Numbered from the stretch's first letter, positions 24,101 through 33,382 are shown. The stretch: DNA of 44,903 nucleotides from Bradyrhizobium ivorense (GCF_900696085.1 NZ_CAADFC020000006.1:1-44903); one strand, 5' to 3'. The notes: generated by a model from the sequence alone, not told the origin. A program made the numbers and translations.

Positions 24101-24865
24101 GTGACCCTCAAAACCCCTGCCCCGGTCGCGGCTTGCATGACGTTCGCTGCGAGCGCCCTCGCGGAAACCGCGAGGACGGTTCGAGGCTCGACAGGACGGT
24201 CCCTCCCGGCACGGACTGCCAATCTCTTCCTGCCCGAGGATCTCAACGACGTCGGCAGGACGAGCGAGCTAACTGAACGGGATCGAAACGCGCTTCGCGC
24301 GGTCGCAGACTGGATAAATGGCTTCGTGGCCAAACCCGACAAGCAACTCGGCCGCTCGGGGCCCGTGTGCCCCTTCGTTCCTCGGGCCATCGAGCGTATG
24401 ACCCTCTGGCTCGCTCCCGAGCGGATCGCCGACCGGGGCGTGCAAGATATTGTCCAGCTCATAGGCGACTACAAGAAGCTCTTCCTTGACTCTCAGCCCT
24501 TTGACAGCGACGCAGTCCACAAATCAGTCGTCGTTGTCTTCACCGATCCGTCGGCAGAACGTGCGAAGTCCGTGTTCAACCACGTGCTGCAGCATCTCGC
24601 CGTGCCATCCTACGCGGAAGACGGATTGGTGCTTGGAGCGTTTTACGAACGCAATGAAGGGACTGCAATTTACAATCCCAGTTTTCGACCGTTCACCGCG
24701 CCGGTGCCGTTCCTGCTGATAAGGCAAGCAGTCGTTAGCGACTGGAAGTTCTTTCTGGACAGCGAACAGTGGCTGGATCTCTGGGCGCGCCGCTTTCAGG
24801 GTTCTGCGGTCCATGCGCTTGCCGACGAACTGCGCCGCCAGCCGTGGCGCGCAAAGCGCGATTAG
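24101..24865 (+). CDS. DUF6875-type protein, copy 1
   Basis: 254 residues from a GTG start at 24101 fixed by AGAGGAGATACGAA. The N-terminal 40 residues are variable; from about 55 the protein reads TERDRNALRAVADWINGFVA, GPVCPFVPRAIERMTLWLAP and VPSYAEDGLVLGAFYERNEG. I associate the CPFVP-x5-R-x3-LWLAPE pattern with DUF6875, whose function is unknown. A single conserved Cys in CPF and conserved R and E could form an active site. A paralogue lies at 28775-29503, and each is followed by an SDR copy. Confidence 0.7.
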   Translation: MTLKTPAPVAACMTFAASALAETARTVRGSTGRSLPARTANLFLPEDLNDVGRTSELTERDRNALRAVADWINGFVAKPDKQLGRSGPVCPFVPRAIERMTLWLAPERIADRGVQDIVQLIGDYKKLFLDSQPFDSDAVHKSVVVVFTDPSAERAKSVFNHVLQHLAVPSYAEDGLVLGAFYERNEGTAIYNPSFRPFTAPVPFLLIRQAVVSDWKFFLDSEQWLDLWARRFQGSAVHALADELRRQPWRAKRD

Positions 24866-24930
24866 CTCACCAACTTTCGTCCATCGATCCGAAGAACTCC
24901 GAAGCTGCACCTTTAGAGGAAGGTAGTGCC

Positions 24931-25407
24931 ATGACTCACGTCAAGATCCTTGCTGCAGCCATCGCGTCCTGCGCAGTGCTCGCAGCCGACGCCTCAGCCC
25001 AAAACGCGAGGGAAATCCGCGGGGCTTCACCATACGTCGCCGTCGAAAACGAACCCGCTCCCAGGCTGATCGTCGATCCCCCGCTTCCCGAGGGGTTGGC
25101 GATTGGCGTCTTCTGGGCGCAGTATCGAGTGGAGAACGTCCGGATTGTCCAGGTGTTCGGGGCCGGCGCGCGCCAAGTGTCGCCCCGTATCGGCCATCTT
25201 CACATCACCGTCGATGACCTGCCGTGGTGGTGGGCGGACGCGAGCGACAACAACACTGTCGACATCGCCGGTTTGCCTGCTGGTCCGCACCAGGTGACGA
25301 TCGCGTTGGTCGATGCCGACCACAACGTCTTCCCTGGCCAGACGACGACACTGAAATTCATCGTGCCCGAACACGAAAAAACGAGCCACGCCGGCCACCA
25401 CAAGTAG
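24931..25407 (+). CDS. DUF6130-type exported protein
   Basis: 158 residues, start at 24931 with AGAGGAAGG upstream. Signal peptide (KILAAAIASCAVLAADASAQ). Mature domain: VSPRIGHLHITVDDLPWWWA, then ASDNNTVDIAGLPAGPHQVT and ALVDADHNVFPGQTTTLKFI, a beta-sandwich-like protein I place in DUF6130. Ends in a His-rich tail (HEKTSHAGHHK) that may bind metal. Function unknown; lies between the DUF6875-type and SDR genes in one apparent operon and has no copy in the second block. Confidence 0.7.
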   Translation: MTHVKILAAAIASCAVLAADASAQNAREIRGASPYVAVENEPAPRLIVDPPLPEGLAIGVFWAQYRVENVRIVQVFGAGARQVSPRIGHLHITVDDLPWWWADASDNNTVDIAGLPAGPHQVTIALVDADHNVFPGQTTTLKFIVPEHEKTSHAGHHK

Positions 25408-25473
25408 GCCGCCGGGTCGACGACAGGAATCTCGCTTCCGGAAATCAAACAGCCCAAACGATCGGAGAATTCA

Positions 25474-26235
25474 ATGCTAGACGGGAAGACCGCGCTGGTT
25501 ACTGGTGGCACATCGGGCATCGGCCTCGCTACCGCAAAGCTCTTGCGCGCCAACGGTGCGCGTGTTGCCATTACGGGCCGCGGAACGGACGCTCTTGAGC
25601 GGGCGCGTGAAATCATCGGCGGAGACCTGCTGATGCTGCAAACCGACGTGCTATCTCGCGACGCCCTCCGAAAGATGGCTTCCGATGTGCAGCAGAACTT
25701 CGGCGCGCTCGACATTTTCTTCGCGAATGCCGGTGTGGCCTATGTGACGCCGCTGGCGACCACGAGCGAGGCGCAATATGACGCGCTCATGGACACGAAT
25801 GTCAGATCCGTGTTCTTTTCGGTCCAGGCGGTCGAGCCCATCATGCGCGTGGGGGGCTCCATCATCTTGAATACGGCCTGGTTGAACCAGGTCGGGGTGG
25901 CCGGTCGTGCGATCCTGTCGGCGTCGAAGGCGGCGGTACGATCCTTCGCCCGCACGCTATCCGCCGAGCTGCTCGCCCGGCGCATCCGCGTAAACGCGGT
26001 CAGTCCAGGGCTGATCGAGACGCCCATTCTTCGGGGCGTGGGCCAATCCGAACATCCCGGTCAGACCGATGCCCAGTTTTGCGAGTATCTCGCAGGCGCC
26101 AGCAAGCTGATTCCGCTCGGGCGACTTGGAAAGCCCGACGAAATCGCGGCTGCGGTCCTGTTCCTCGCGAGCGATGCATCGAGCTACATGCTTGGATCGG
26201 AAATGGTCGTCGATGGCGGGTTCGCCGAGCTTTGA
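25474..26235 (+). CDS. Short-chain dehydrogenase-like protein with altered active site, copy 1
   Basis: 253 residues. Cofactor motif KTALVTGGTSGIGLATAKLL and the NAG motif FFANAGVAY are intact, and the C-terminal SSYMLGSEMVVDGGF is standard. The active site is unusual: the Ser region reads ILNTAWLNQVG (no SS) and the YxxxK region reads AILSASKAAVRSFA, so the catalytic Tyr is Leu while Lys stays. It may bind NAD(P) without classical reductase activity. RBS GGAG precedes the ATG. Nearly duplicated at 29530-30291. Confidence 0.88.
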   Translation: MLDGKTALVTGGTSGIGLATAKLLRANGARVAITGRGTDALERAREIIGGDLLMLQTDVLSRDALRKMASDVQQNFGALDIFFANAGVAYVTPLATTSEAQYDALMDTNVRSVFFSVQAVEPIMRVGGSIILNTAWLNQVGVAGRAILSASKAAVRSFARTLSAELLARRIRVNAVSPGLIETPILRGVGQSEHPGQTDAQFCEYLAGASKLIPLGRLGKPDEIAAAVLFLASDASSYMLGSEMVVDGGFAEL

Positions 26236-26382
26236 GGCGTCAACACAGCACGAACGTACGAATGGAAGCGAACCCATAGCAATCTCAAGACCGACGAAAA
26301 GACTCTACTGGAGACTCGCAACTCCCAACGGCTCGCCATGAAGCTCGAGGTCGCAGTCCTTCCGGTTGCCGACGTCGATCGC

Positions 26383-27270
26383 TCACTTTCCGGGTTGAAC
26401 CTGTTCCAAGGCGGTTTGGATAAAGCTCTCCACTTTCGGCAGTGCGTACTGGCGACCGGCATAGACAAAGTACAGGGTCGCCTGCCGCTGCTGCTTCGTA
26501 CGCCATTCCGACAGGACCCTCACTAGCTTGCCGGCTTTCGCCGCGTCTGCGGTCAGATAATCCGGCAACCATGCCATACCTTCTCCCGACACGACGAGGG
26601 ACTTGCACAGTTCTACGTCATCGACCTGAACCCGTCCCTTCATTACAACCTCGAAGTCCGACTTCCCGTTCGTGAGAGTCACGGATGTCTTTTGGAAGAG
26701 GTACTTTATGAATTCTGCATCAGCCAGGTCGCGCGGATGGCTGAGCTTGCCTAAACGCTTCACATATTGGGGCGAGGCCCACAGGTCCGAACTTATTTCG
26801 GTGAAACGCCGAGCAATGAGTGACGAGTCCTTCAGCGCCCCAGCAAAGCGAATAGCAAGGTCGACACCTTCCTCAACTATATCGACGATCCGGTTCGTGA
26901 GGATGAAACGGAGTGAAACGTCCGGACACTTCGCCGCATAGGCACGCGCGATACGAGGCAGAATAGCGTGCCCTACGTCCACTGGCGCCGTAACCTTGAG
27001 GATACCGGACGGTTTGGATTTCGAGACCTGAAGCGCCGCTTCACCTTGTTCGACCTCGCGGACTGCGATCGCACAGTGTTGGAAATAAGCGTCGCCCGCT
27101 TCGGTCATCCGGAGCTTGCGGGTGTTGCGCTGGATCAAACGGACGCCGAGGCGCTTTTCCAATCCCGCCACTTTGGCGCTGACCGTTGTCTTGGGCATGC
27201 CCAAGCGTCTCGCCGCGGCGGAGAAATTGCCTGCTTCCACGACCTTCACGAATACCGTGATTGCATCCAT
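26383..27270 (-). CDS. LysR-family transcriptional regulator
   Basis: 295 residues from the ATG at 27270, where the LysR helix-turn-helix begins at once (MDAITVFVKVVEAGNFSAAA, RRLGMPKTTVSAKVAGLEKR); the frame is open upstream but that part is not conserved. The ligand domain follows (GILKVTAPVDVGHAILPRIA; DVSLRFILTNRIVDIVEEGV), resembling the CrgA/DsdC-like group. Divergent from the epoxide hydrolase gene with 136 bases between them, so it probably controls that gene and the duplicated block. Confidence 0.9.
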   Translation of the reverse strand: MDAITVFVKVVEAGNFSAAARRLGMPKTTVSAKVAGLEKRLGVRLIQRNTRKLRMTEAGDAYFQHCAIAVREVEQGEAALQVSKSKPSGILKVTAPVDVGHAILPRIARAYAAKCPDVSLRFILTNRIVDIVEEGVDLAIRFAGALKDSSLIARRFTEISSDLWASPQYVKRLGKLSHPRDLADAEFIKYLFQKTSVTLTNGKSDFEVVMKGRVQVDDVELCKSLVVSGEGMAWLPDYLTADAAKAGKLVRVLSEWRTKQQRQATLYFVYAGRQYALPKVESFIQTALEQVQPGK

Positions 27271-27406
27271 GGTCGCTGTCCAAATACTTGCACGGTAAAT
27301 CCCGACTTTACCAGCTAGTGGATGGTCTGGCGAGGCTCCTACCTTCAAGGACGAGCGGAGATTGACGTTGCTCCGCACATTGATCCTTCAAGCAGGAGAG
27401 CCAGTC

Positions 27407-28738
27407 GTGACTAAGGTTGATAAGCCCGAAACAATCGATATCGGTCGTCGTAGTATTCTAACCGGCATCGCGGCGGGAGTTGCCGTGGCTGGCGTCGCCA
27501 GCTTGCTTCCAGAACATTCGGCATCTGGCGCGGAGGGGGATGGCATTCGTCCCTTCAAGGTTCAGGTCCCGCAGGATGAACTCGACGATCTTCGCCGGCG
27601 CCTGGCAGCGACCCGCTGGCCCGACAAGGAGACGGTCGTCGATCAGACGCAAGGTGCGCAACTCGCAAAGCTCCAGCAATTGGTCCGCCATTGGGCGACC
27701 GACTATGACTGGCGCAAGGGTGAGGCAAAGTTGAACGCCTTGCCGCAGTTCAAGACTATGATCGACGGCGTCGATATCCACTTCATACACGTGCGCTCCC
27801 GCCATGCTAACGCACTGCCGCTGATCATCACGCATGGATGGCCCGGGTCGGTCTTCGAGCAGATCAAGCCCATCGGTCAGCTCACAGATCCGACTTCGTA
27901 CGGCGGTCAGGCAGAGGACGCTTTCGACGTCGTGATCCCGTCGCTACCAGGGTTCGGCTTCTCGTCGCGACCGACCGAGACCGGCTGGGGCGTGGAGCGC
28001 ATCGGCCGCGCATGGGACATGCTCATGAAGCGGCTCGGTTACACAACCTACGTCGCGCAGGGCGGAGACTGGGGCGCCGGCGTTGTCGAGGCGATGGGGC
28101 GGCAGGCCCCAACGGGATTGCTCGGCATTCACACCAATCTGCCGGCGGTCTTCCCGCCCGATGCGGCTGACGCGATCGTCAGCGGCGGGCCCGCGCCTGC
28201 GGGACTGTCCCCAAAGGAGCGCGCCGAGTTCGACGCCATGCAGTCGTTCATCAAGGGCGGCGGCTGGGGATACCTGACAATGATGAGCGCGCGACCACAG
28301 GCAGTCGGTTACGGCCTGACCGACTCTCCGGCCGGCCTTGCGGGGTGGATGCTCGTCCATGGAGGGTTCGGGAAGTGGACGTACGGCAAGGATCCCAAGC
28401 AGGCGCCCACCCCGGATGAGGTGCTCGACAACTTCTCACTTCACTGGCTGACCAACACGGTAACCTCAGGAGCGAGGCTCTACTGGGAGAACCGCGATCA
28501 GAACCTGATCAGTGCGGCCGCGCAGAAGACCGACACGATTACTCTGCCGGTGGCCATCACGACGTTCCCGAACGACGATCTGTTCCGAGCCCCGGAGACT
28601 TGGGCGCGCCGCGCCTTTCCCAATCTGATCTACTTCCGCGACGCTGAGCGGGGCGGCCACTTCCCGGCTTGGGAGGAGCCTGAGCTCTTCTCCTCCGAAC
28701 TTCGCGCCGCGTTCAGGCCGCTTCGCCAATCGATCTGA
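27407..28738 (+). CDS. TAT-exported epoxide hydrolase family protein
   Basis: 443 residues from the GTG at 27407, chosen for the AGGAGAG 7 bases upstream. A twin-arginine signal (GRRSILTGIAAGVAVAGVAS) is present. EHN-type N-terminal domain (IRPFKVQVPQDELDDLRRRL; ATRWPDKETV), oxyanion motif HGWPGSVFE, nucleophile Asp in VAQGGDWGAGVVEAMG and catalytic His in RGGHFPAWEEPE. Epoxide hydrolases open epoxides to diols, also juvenile-hormone-like substrates; the substrate here is unknown. Divergent from the LysR gene. Confidence 0.9.
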   Translation: MTKVDKPETIDIGRRSILTGIAAGVAVAGVASLLPEHSASGAEGDGIRPFKVQVPQDELDDLRRRLAATRWPDKETVVDQTQGAQLAKLQQLVRHWATDYDWRKGEAKLNALPQFKTMIDGVDIHFIHVRSRHANALPLIITHGWPGSVFEQIKPIGQLTDPTSYGGQAEDAFDVVIPSLPGFGFSSRPTETGWGVERIGRAWDMLMKRLGYTTYVAQGGDWGAGVVEAMGRQAPTGLLGIHTNLPAVFPPDAADAIVSGGPAPAGLSPKERAEFDAMQSFIKGGGWGYLTMMSARPQAVGYGLTDSPAGLAGWMLVHGGFGKWTYGKDPKQAPTPDEVLDNFSLHWLTNTVTSGARLYWENRDQNLISAAAQKTDTITLPVAITTFPNDDLFRAPETWARRAFPNLIYFRDAERGGHFPAWEEPELFSSELRAAFRPLRQSI

Positions 28739-28774
28739 AAACCGCGATCCCACATTCAACAAATGGAGAATGTC

Positions 28775-29503
28775 ATGACTCACGTCGACACGTTTGACGC
28801 AGCCGCGGCTGGCTCCGCGCCAGTCAACTTCTTGCCAACACAGAACACCAATCTCTTCGCCCTCGACGATCTCGACTACTTGTCCATGACGAGGACGCTC
28901 GCGGAAAGCGATCTGACCGCGCTTCAAGCCGTCGCAGACTGGATCAGGACTTTCGTGGCAAGGCCTCACAAAGATCTCGGCCACGACGGTGCGGTGTGTC
29001 CCTTCGTGCCCGCGGCCCGCGAGCGCAAGACGATCTGGCTCGCGCCCGAGCGGATCGCCAAGCTGAGCGTGCCAGAAGTCGTCCAGCTCGTGAAGAACTA
29101 CAAGAAGCTATTCATGGAAGCTCAGTCTGCGAACAGCCATGACGCACACTACAGATCGATCGTCCTGGTCTTCACCGATTTGGCGTCGGATCGTGCAAGG
29201 GATCTGTTTGACGACGTCCTGCAGCATCTTGCAGTTCCATCGTACGTGGAGGATGGACTTGTGCTGGGAGCCTTCTACGAGCGCAATGAAGCGACAGCGA
29301 TACACAGCTCCAGCTTCAGGCCGTTCACACCACCCGTACCGTTTCTGCTGATGAGGCCCGCAGTCATCAGCGACTGGGAGTTCTTCCTGGAAAGCGAGGA
29401 CTGGCTCGACCGTTGGGTGCGTCGCTTTGGAGCGTCCGCTGTCCGGGCTCTTGCCGACGAACTACGGCAGTTGCCGTGGCGCAAGAGCCGCAGCTCGTTC
29501 TGA
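28775..29503 (+). CDS. DUF6875-type protein, copy 2
   Basis: 242 residues from the ATG at 28775 (GGAG 7 bases upstream; an ATG at 28763 overlaps the Shine-Dalgarno). GAVCPFVPAARERKTIWLAP, VPSYVEDGLVLGAFYERNEA and FRPFTPPVPFLLMRPAVISD align along the whole length with copy 1 (24101-24865), with the Cys, Arg and Glu kept. The N-terminal 35 residues differ. Followed by an SDR copy 26 bases later, so the pair was duplicated as a unit. Function unknown. Confidence 0.7.
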   Translation: MTHVDTFDAAAAGSAPVNFLPTQNTNLFALDDLDYLSMTRTLAESDLTALQAVADWIRTFVARPHKDLGHDGAVCPFVPAARERKTIWLAPERIAKLSVPEVVQLVKNYKKLFMEAQSANSHDAHYRSIVLVFTDLASDRARDLFDDVLQHLAVPSYVEDGLVLGAFYERNEATAIHSSSFRPFTPPVPFLLMRPAVISDWEFFLESEDWLDRWVRRFGASAVRALADELRQLPWRKSRSSF

Positions 29504-29529
29504 CCGCCGAGAACAACTGGGAGAGTTCC

Positions 29530-30291
29530 ATGCTTAACGGAAAGACTGCGCTCGTCACTGGTGGGACCTCGGGCATCGGTTTCGCCACGGCCAAGCTGCT
29601 CCAAGCCAATGGTGCGCGGATCGCCATTTCAGGCCGCGAGTCCGCCGCTCTTGAGCGGGCGCGCAAGCTCATCGGCGGCGATGTGCTGACACTGAAGACC
29701 GATGTGCTCTCCCGAGACGCCCTTCAAAAGATGGCGTTGGACGTGCGGCAAGCCTTCGGCGCGCTCGATGTCTTCTTCGCAAATGCCGGTGTAGCTTATG
29801 TCACGCCGTTGGCGGCCACCAGCGAGGCGCAGTACGACGGCCTCATGAACACGAATGTCAGGTCCGTTTTCTTCTCGATTCAGGCGGTCGAACCGGTCAT
29901 GCGCGAGGGCGGCTCGATCATCCTGAACACAGCCTGGTTGAATCAGGTCGGTGTTCCCGGTCGTGCCATCCTTTCGGCTTCGAAGGCAGCTGTTCGCTCG
30001 TTCGCGCGCACCTTGTCGGCCGAACTCCTTGGCCGGCGCATTCGCGTCAACGCGGTCAGTCCGGGCCTGATAGAGACACCCATCCTTCGGGGCGTGGGCC
30101 GATCCGAGCATCCCGGACAGACTGAAGATGAATTCCGCGAGTATCTCGCAGGCGCGAGCAAGCTGATACCGCTCGGACGGCTCGGCAAGCCGGAAGAAAT
30201 CGCCTCTGCCGTCCTGTTCCTCGCCAGCGATGCGTCGAGCTACATGCTTGGATCGGAAATGGTTGTCGATGGAGGGTTCGCCGAACTTTGA
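29530..30291 (+). CDS. Short-chain dehydrogenase-like protein with altered active site, copy 2
   Basis: 253 residues, same length as copy 1 and very similar throughout (KTALVTGGTSGIGFATAKLL; FFANAGVAYVTPLAATSEAQ). The same changes occur at the active site: ILNTAWLNQVG instead of the Ser motif and AILSASKAAVRSFA instead of YxxxK. Both copies keep all structural motifs, so loss of Ser and Tyr predates the duplication and is under constraint. Starts at 29530 behind GGGAG. Followed by a hairpin at 30353. Confidence 0.88.
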   Translation: MLNGKTALVTGGTSGIGFATAKLLQANGARIAISGRESAALERARKLIGGDVLTLKTDVLSRDALQKMALDVRQAFGALDVFFANAGVAYVTPLAATSEAQYDGLMNTNVRSVFFSIQAVEPVMREGGSIILNTAWLNQVGVPGRAILSASKAAVRSFARTLSAELLGRRIRVNAVSPGLIETPILRGVGRSEHPGQTEDEFREYLAGASKLIPLGRLGKPEEIASAVLFLASDASSYMLGSEMVVDGGFAEL

Positions 30292-30626
30292 TCGGCTGCC
30301 CTGCCATGGATACGCTCAGTTGCGTTGAGCAGTCCAATACCCCCGAGCATAAGGAGCGGCCGGCGCGACCGCTCCACGTGCCGTGGCCGATGGTGCCGGC
30401 GAGCTTGCGGGAGCCTGAGGCGTATTTGTCGTGAACGGAGACGGACGCGCGAACCGCGCCCGATTTGGCCACCGATCCCCTGAACTTCAGCAGATTGGGA
30501 TGTGATACGATCCGGCTGGCATCGGCAAGACGTCGGTCGTCATCGCTTTGGCACGTCGCCTGCCCACATGGTGTAAGGCTCCTGTAGTGGGTCCATCGAC
30601 AGGCCGGAGTTGAGTGAATGTCCAGC
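30292..30626. other. Gap without a gene between SDR copy 2 and the isochorismatase relic
   Basis: Apart from the hairpin at 30353-30375 I see no gene. Frames in it lack ribosome binding sites and domains. Confidence 0.4.
30353..30375 (+). terminator. Possible terminator hairpin after the SDR copy 2
   Basis: GGAGCGG (30353-30359) and CCGCTCC (30369-30375) form a perfect 7-base stem with a 9-base loop, 61 bases after the SDR stop. There is no T-tract, so it would at best stabilise the 3' end or act with Rho. A second stem (CCACG-TGC-CGTGG) overlaps its right arm. Confidence 0.35.
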
Positions 30627-31045
30627 TCAGAGTGATGAGATGGCTACAACAACCTCTCTCGTGGTCACAATCGCACTGGCGTAGTTCGGCATGGTGACCT
30701 CCAGCGCGGCGTGCATCTCTCGATCCGAGTAGCTCGCGATGCCGTCGCTGACAACCGTGACCTCGTAGCCGAGTTCTGCCGCGAAACCACCGTCGCTTCC
30801 ACACAAGTATGGGCTATGAGTCCGATCACGATGAGCTGATGAATACCGTGCTTCTCGAGCTGTAGGTCCAGATCTGTATTGGCAAAGCGGCTGGAGCACC
30901 AATGTTCGAGCGCCACGATCTCCCCGGCCAGGGGTGTGAATTCGCTGATACGATCCCAGACCTTCGCGCCCTCAGAAATAAGGTCGTTATACGGATCGAT
31001 CACCAGCAGTGCCGTGATCTGTTTGTCGTATGTCAAATGAGCCAT
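30627..31045 (-). pseudogene. Isochorismatase-family (cysteine) hydrolase with internal deletion and frameshift
   Basis: Starts ITALLVIDPYNDLISEGAKV (catalytic Asp region) and continues, after a join at about 30935, with GEIVALEHWCSSRFANTDLD and HQLIVIGLIAHTCVEATV, which holds the nucleophile Cys. Compared with the usual length of about 200, some 70 residues containing the catalytic Lys region are missing in frame. Then one base is lost near 30790 and AELGYEVTVVSDGIASYSDR and NYASAIVTTREVVVAISSL continue in another frame to the stop. It cannot make an active enzyme. Confidence 0.8.
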
Positions 31046-31076
31046 AGCTTTGTGTTCCACGCTGGAAGTATGGGTA

Positions 31077-31619
31077 TCAACGTGCGTAATGAGTGAAGAC
31101 AAAGTCGCGGTCCTTGGCTGGCTCGTGGCAGGAGAAGCATGTCTTGTGCACCGCTTCGCTTGCAGGTTTACCGTCCTTGAAATCGGCGAATCCCCATCCA
31201 CCGGTCGCGGCGTATTTCCCCGAGTCCTTCACCATGAACTGAATATTCTCGGCGGGGCCGGCAACGAAAGACTGGAAGCCTGCGCCAGGAAAGCCTGTAG
31301 CCAGAACCTCGTTGTTTTCGTCAGACGACGTCTCGTTCCAATGCAACGCAGCAATGATAGCGCCGTCCGGGAACGGAAGCTTACCTTCGCGGAATGCCTT
31401 GACGGCAATTTCGTTGCCAAGCTGCGCGCGCACTTGCTTCAACTTGTTCCCCGCCAGATGATTGACCGAGATCAATTGCCAATCGCGGTATCCTGGCGGG
31501 ATTTTGACTCCGTAAATTGGTGAAGCCTTACTGTCGGCATGCCCATAGGCGGAAGCCATGCACGCAATCGCGTCGGCAAGAACCCCAGTTGCAATGCCTG
31601 CGAGAACAATCCGTTTCAT
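31077..31619 (-). CDS. Cytochrome P460 family protein
   Basis: 180 residues with a signal peptide (MKRIVLAGIATGVLADAIAC). IPPGYRDWQLISVNHLAGNK and PDGAIIAALHWNETSSDENN are the conserved P460 segments, and CFSCH near residue 161 is the single heme c attachment motif. Periplasmic monohaem protein; the family includes hydroxylamine or NO-oxidising P460 and many members of unknown role. Intact although its neighbours on both sides are broken. It lies 13 bases downstream of the broken alpha/beta hydrolase gene on the same strand. Confidence 0.85.
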   Translation of the reverse strand: MKRIVLAGIATGVLADAIACMASAYGHADSKASPIYGVKIPPGYRDWQLISVNHLAGNKLKQVRAQLGNEIAVKAFREGKLPFPDGAIIAALHWNETSSDENNEVLATGFPGAGFQSFVAGPAENIQFMVKDSGKYAATGGWGFADFKDGKPASEAVHKTCFSCHEPAKDRDFVFTHYAR

Positions 31620-31632
31620 GAGGTGCGTCCTA

Positions 31633-32525
31633 TTAAAGATGAGCCTTGAACCACTGAACGGCGGCGTGCGACGAGGTCTCGAATTCAGTGAGATATGGGT
31701 CGAAGTGGCCGCCCTTGATCATCACAAGGCGTTTGGGTTCCAGCGCGCGCTCGTATGCTTGTAGCTCGAGATCGGTGACAGCAATTTGGTCGTGATCGGC
31801 AACCCAGCATCAGGAGGGGGGTGGGCGACACCCGCTCGACGAAATCGCCTGGAGCGTACATCCGCGCCCACCGCGTCGAGCGCACGGTCACGTTGTTCTC
31901 CCAAACTCCATCCGGGAGGGGACGAAGGTAGAAGTCGACAGTCAGCGGCCTTGTAGGAAGAGATCTTGCCAACTTCATCGCTAACGATGACCTGGGTCGC
32001 CGGCGGCTCGCCCCGCATTTGCGCGCGCTCGTCTACTGCAAACTGCGCCTCAAGGGCCGCGACTGCTTCCGGAGCAACGCGGCGCAGCCCGGCGGCATGA
32101 CCATCGATTGTGGGGATTTGGGACACCACCGCCTTGAGCTGCCTGTCGGTCGCGCCGAGGACGATGGCATGACCGCCCGCGAAACTCGTTTCCCACCCGC
32201 CCACATGGCTTTCGTCGACCTCGGGGCGGTCCTGCAGATAGGAAACGGCGCGCCGCCAGTCGCCGATCTGTTGCCACGGGTTGATGTCGTGTCTTGGCTC
32301 GCCGCCGCTATCGCCAAAGCCGTGATGGTCATGTAGCAGCACCGCGAACCCTGCCTCGGCAAAGGCTTCGGCCATGGGCTCGATGCCGTGATATTTGGTG
32401 CCCCCATAGCCATGGGCCATTGAGACCGCTGGAAGGCGGGTAGCGTTTTGCGTCGGCAAGAACAACCACGAGGAAAGCGTGATCCCGCCCTCGGCAGGAA
32501 AGCGCACGTCCTGTTTCGCGAACAT
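31633..32525 (-). pseudogene. Alpha/beta hydrolase (DUF1100/S15-like) with two single-base insertions
   Basis: From the ATG at 32525: FPAEGGITLSSWLFLPTQNA, VSMAHGYGGTKYHGIEPMAE and ESHVGGWETSFAGGHAIVLG with the nucleophile Ser. The frame shifts near 31945 (an extra T before GTCGACTTCTAC) to VDFYLRPLPDGVWENNVTVR and again near 31808 (an extra G) to ADHDQIAVTDLELQAYERAL and IKGGHFDPYLTEFETSSHAA, which hold the catalytic Asp and His. Removing both bases gives a full protein of about 296 residues. Either a young pseudogene or two sequencing errors. Confidence 0.8.
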
Positions 32526-32550
32526 GATGACGTCTCCGTTCACGGATTGA

Positions 32551-33364
32551 TTAGCTAAGGCCGCCAAGCATGCCGGCAAGATCGAGTTCGGCCTGTCTGG
32601 TCTGGAAGCCGCGCTTCAGCGCAACTTGAATACGATGTTGTGCCCCCGGGTTCTGGACGCCTTCGCCAAAGAGGTTCGAGTCGCGGCGAAACTCGTCGAC
32701 CGAGGCGAGCCGATCGCATTGACCCGCTCCTTGACCACGGCAAGGTTTGCGACGGGGAAGTCCGCGATGCGACGCGCGAGTGAAGCGACAAACCCGCCAA
32801 GGTCAGACGCAGGTAGCGCTCGGTTGATCCAGCCATACCGTTCGGCGAGGTTAGCGTCGTAGTCGGTTGCGCTGAGGATGGCCTCGAGCGTTCGCGCGCG
32901 TCCCATCAGGCGGGTGAGGTGCTGGATGCCGCGCGCACCTGGAATGACCCCAAACCCGCCCTCCGGCTGGCCAAAAATCGCGGTCTCTCGTGCCGCAAAG
33001 CTCATGTCGCATGCCCGCACGAACTCACTGCCGGCGCCGCGAACGCGACCATCGACCTGTGCAATGGTGACGAGGCGGCTTTCGCTCAGGCGTCGGAACA
33101 GGAGCCCAATGGATGCTTCGCCAGCCAGCCTCGCGGCTTCCTCGCGGTACTCCTTGACCCGGGTTACCTCGACATGGGCAATGAAGTAGTCTGGGTCGGC
33201 GCTTGCGAACACCAGCACACGGATGGCCTTATCAGCCTCTGCTTGCTGGATGAGGGATACGAGATCGCGCACAACTCCGGTCCCAGGAGGTTCATCGGAG
33301 GGGCGGCAATATCGGCGAACAGAGCCGCGCCTTCGTTGCGCACTTTCAATGTCTCGAAAAACAT
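32551..33364 (-). pseudogene. Enoyl-CoA hydratase/isomerase family gene with two single-base deletions
   Basis: Start MFFETLKVRNEGAALFADIA at 33364 behind AGGAGAAAG. After GPEL a base is missing (about 33265) and the protein continues as VRDLVSLIQQAEADKAIRVL, RLVTIAQVDGRVRGAGSEFV and FGQPEGGFGVIPGARGIQHL, the crotonase core with the oxyanion-hole Gly. A second missing base near 32720 moves the last part (LASVDEFRRDSNLFGEGVQN to AGMLGGLS) to another frame ending at 32551. Restored length is about 270 residues. It follows the alpha/beta hydrolase gene at 33383 closely, so it once belonged to that operon. Confidence 0.8.
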
Positions 33365-33382
33365 TTCTTTCTCCTGCATGGC

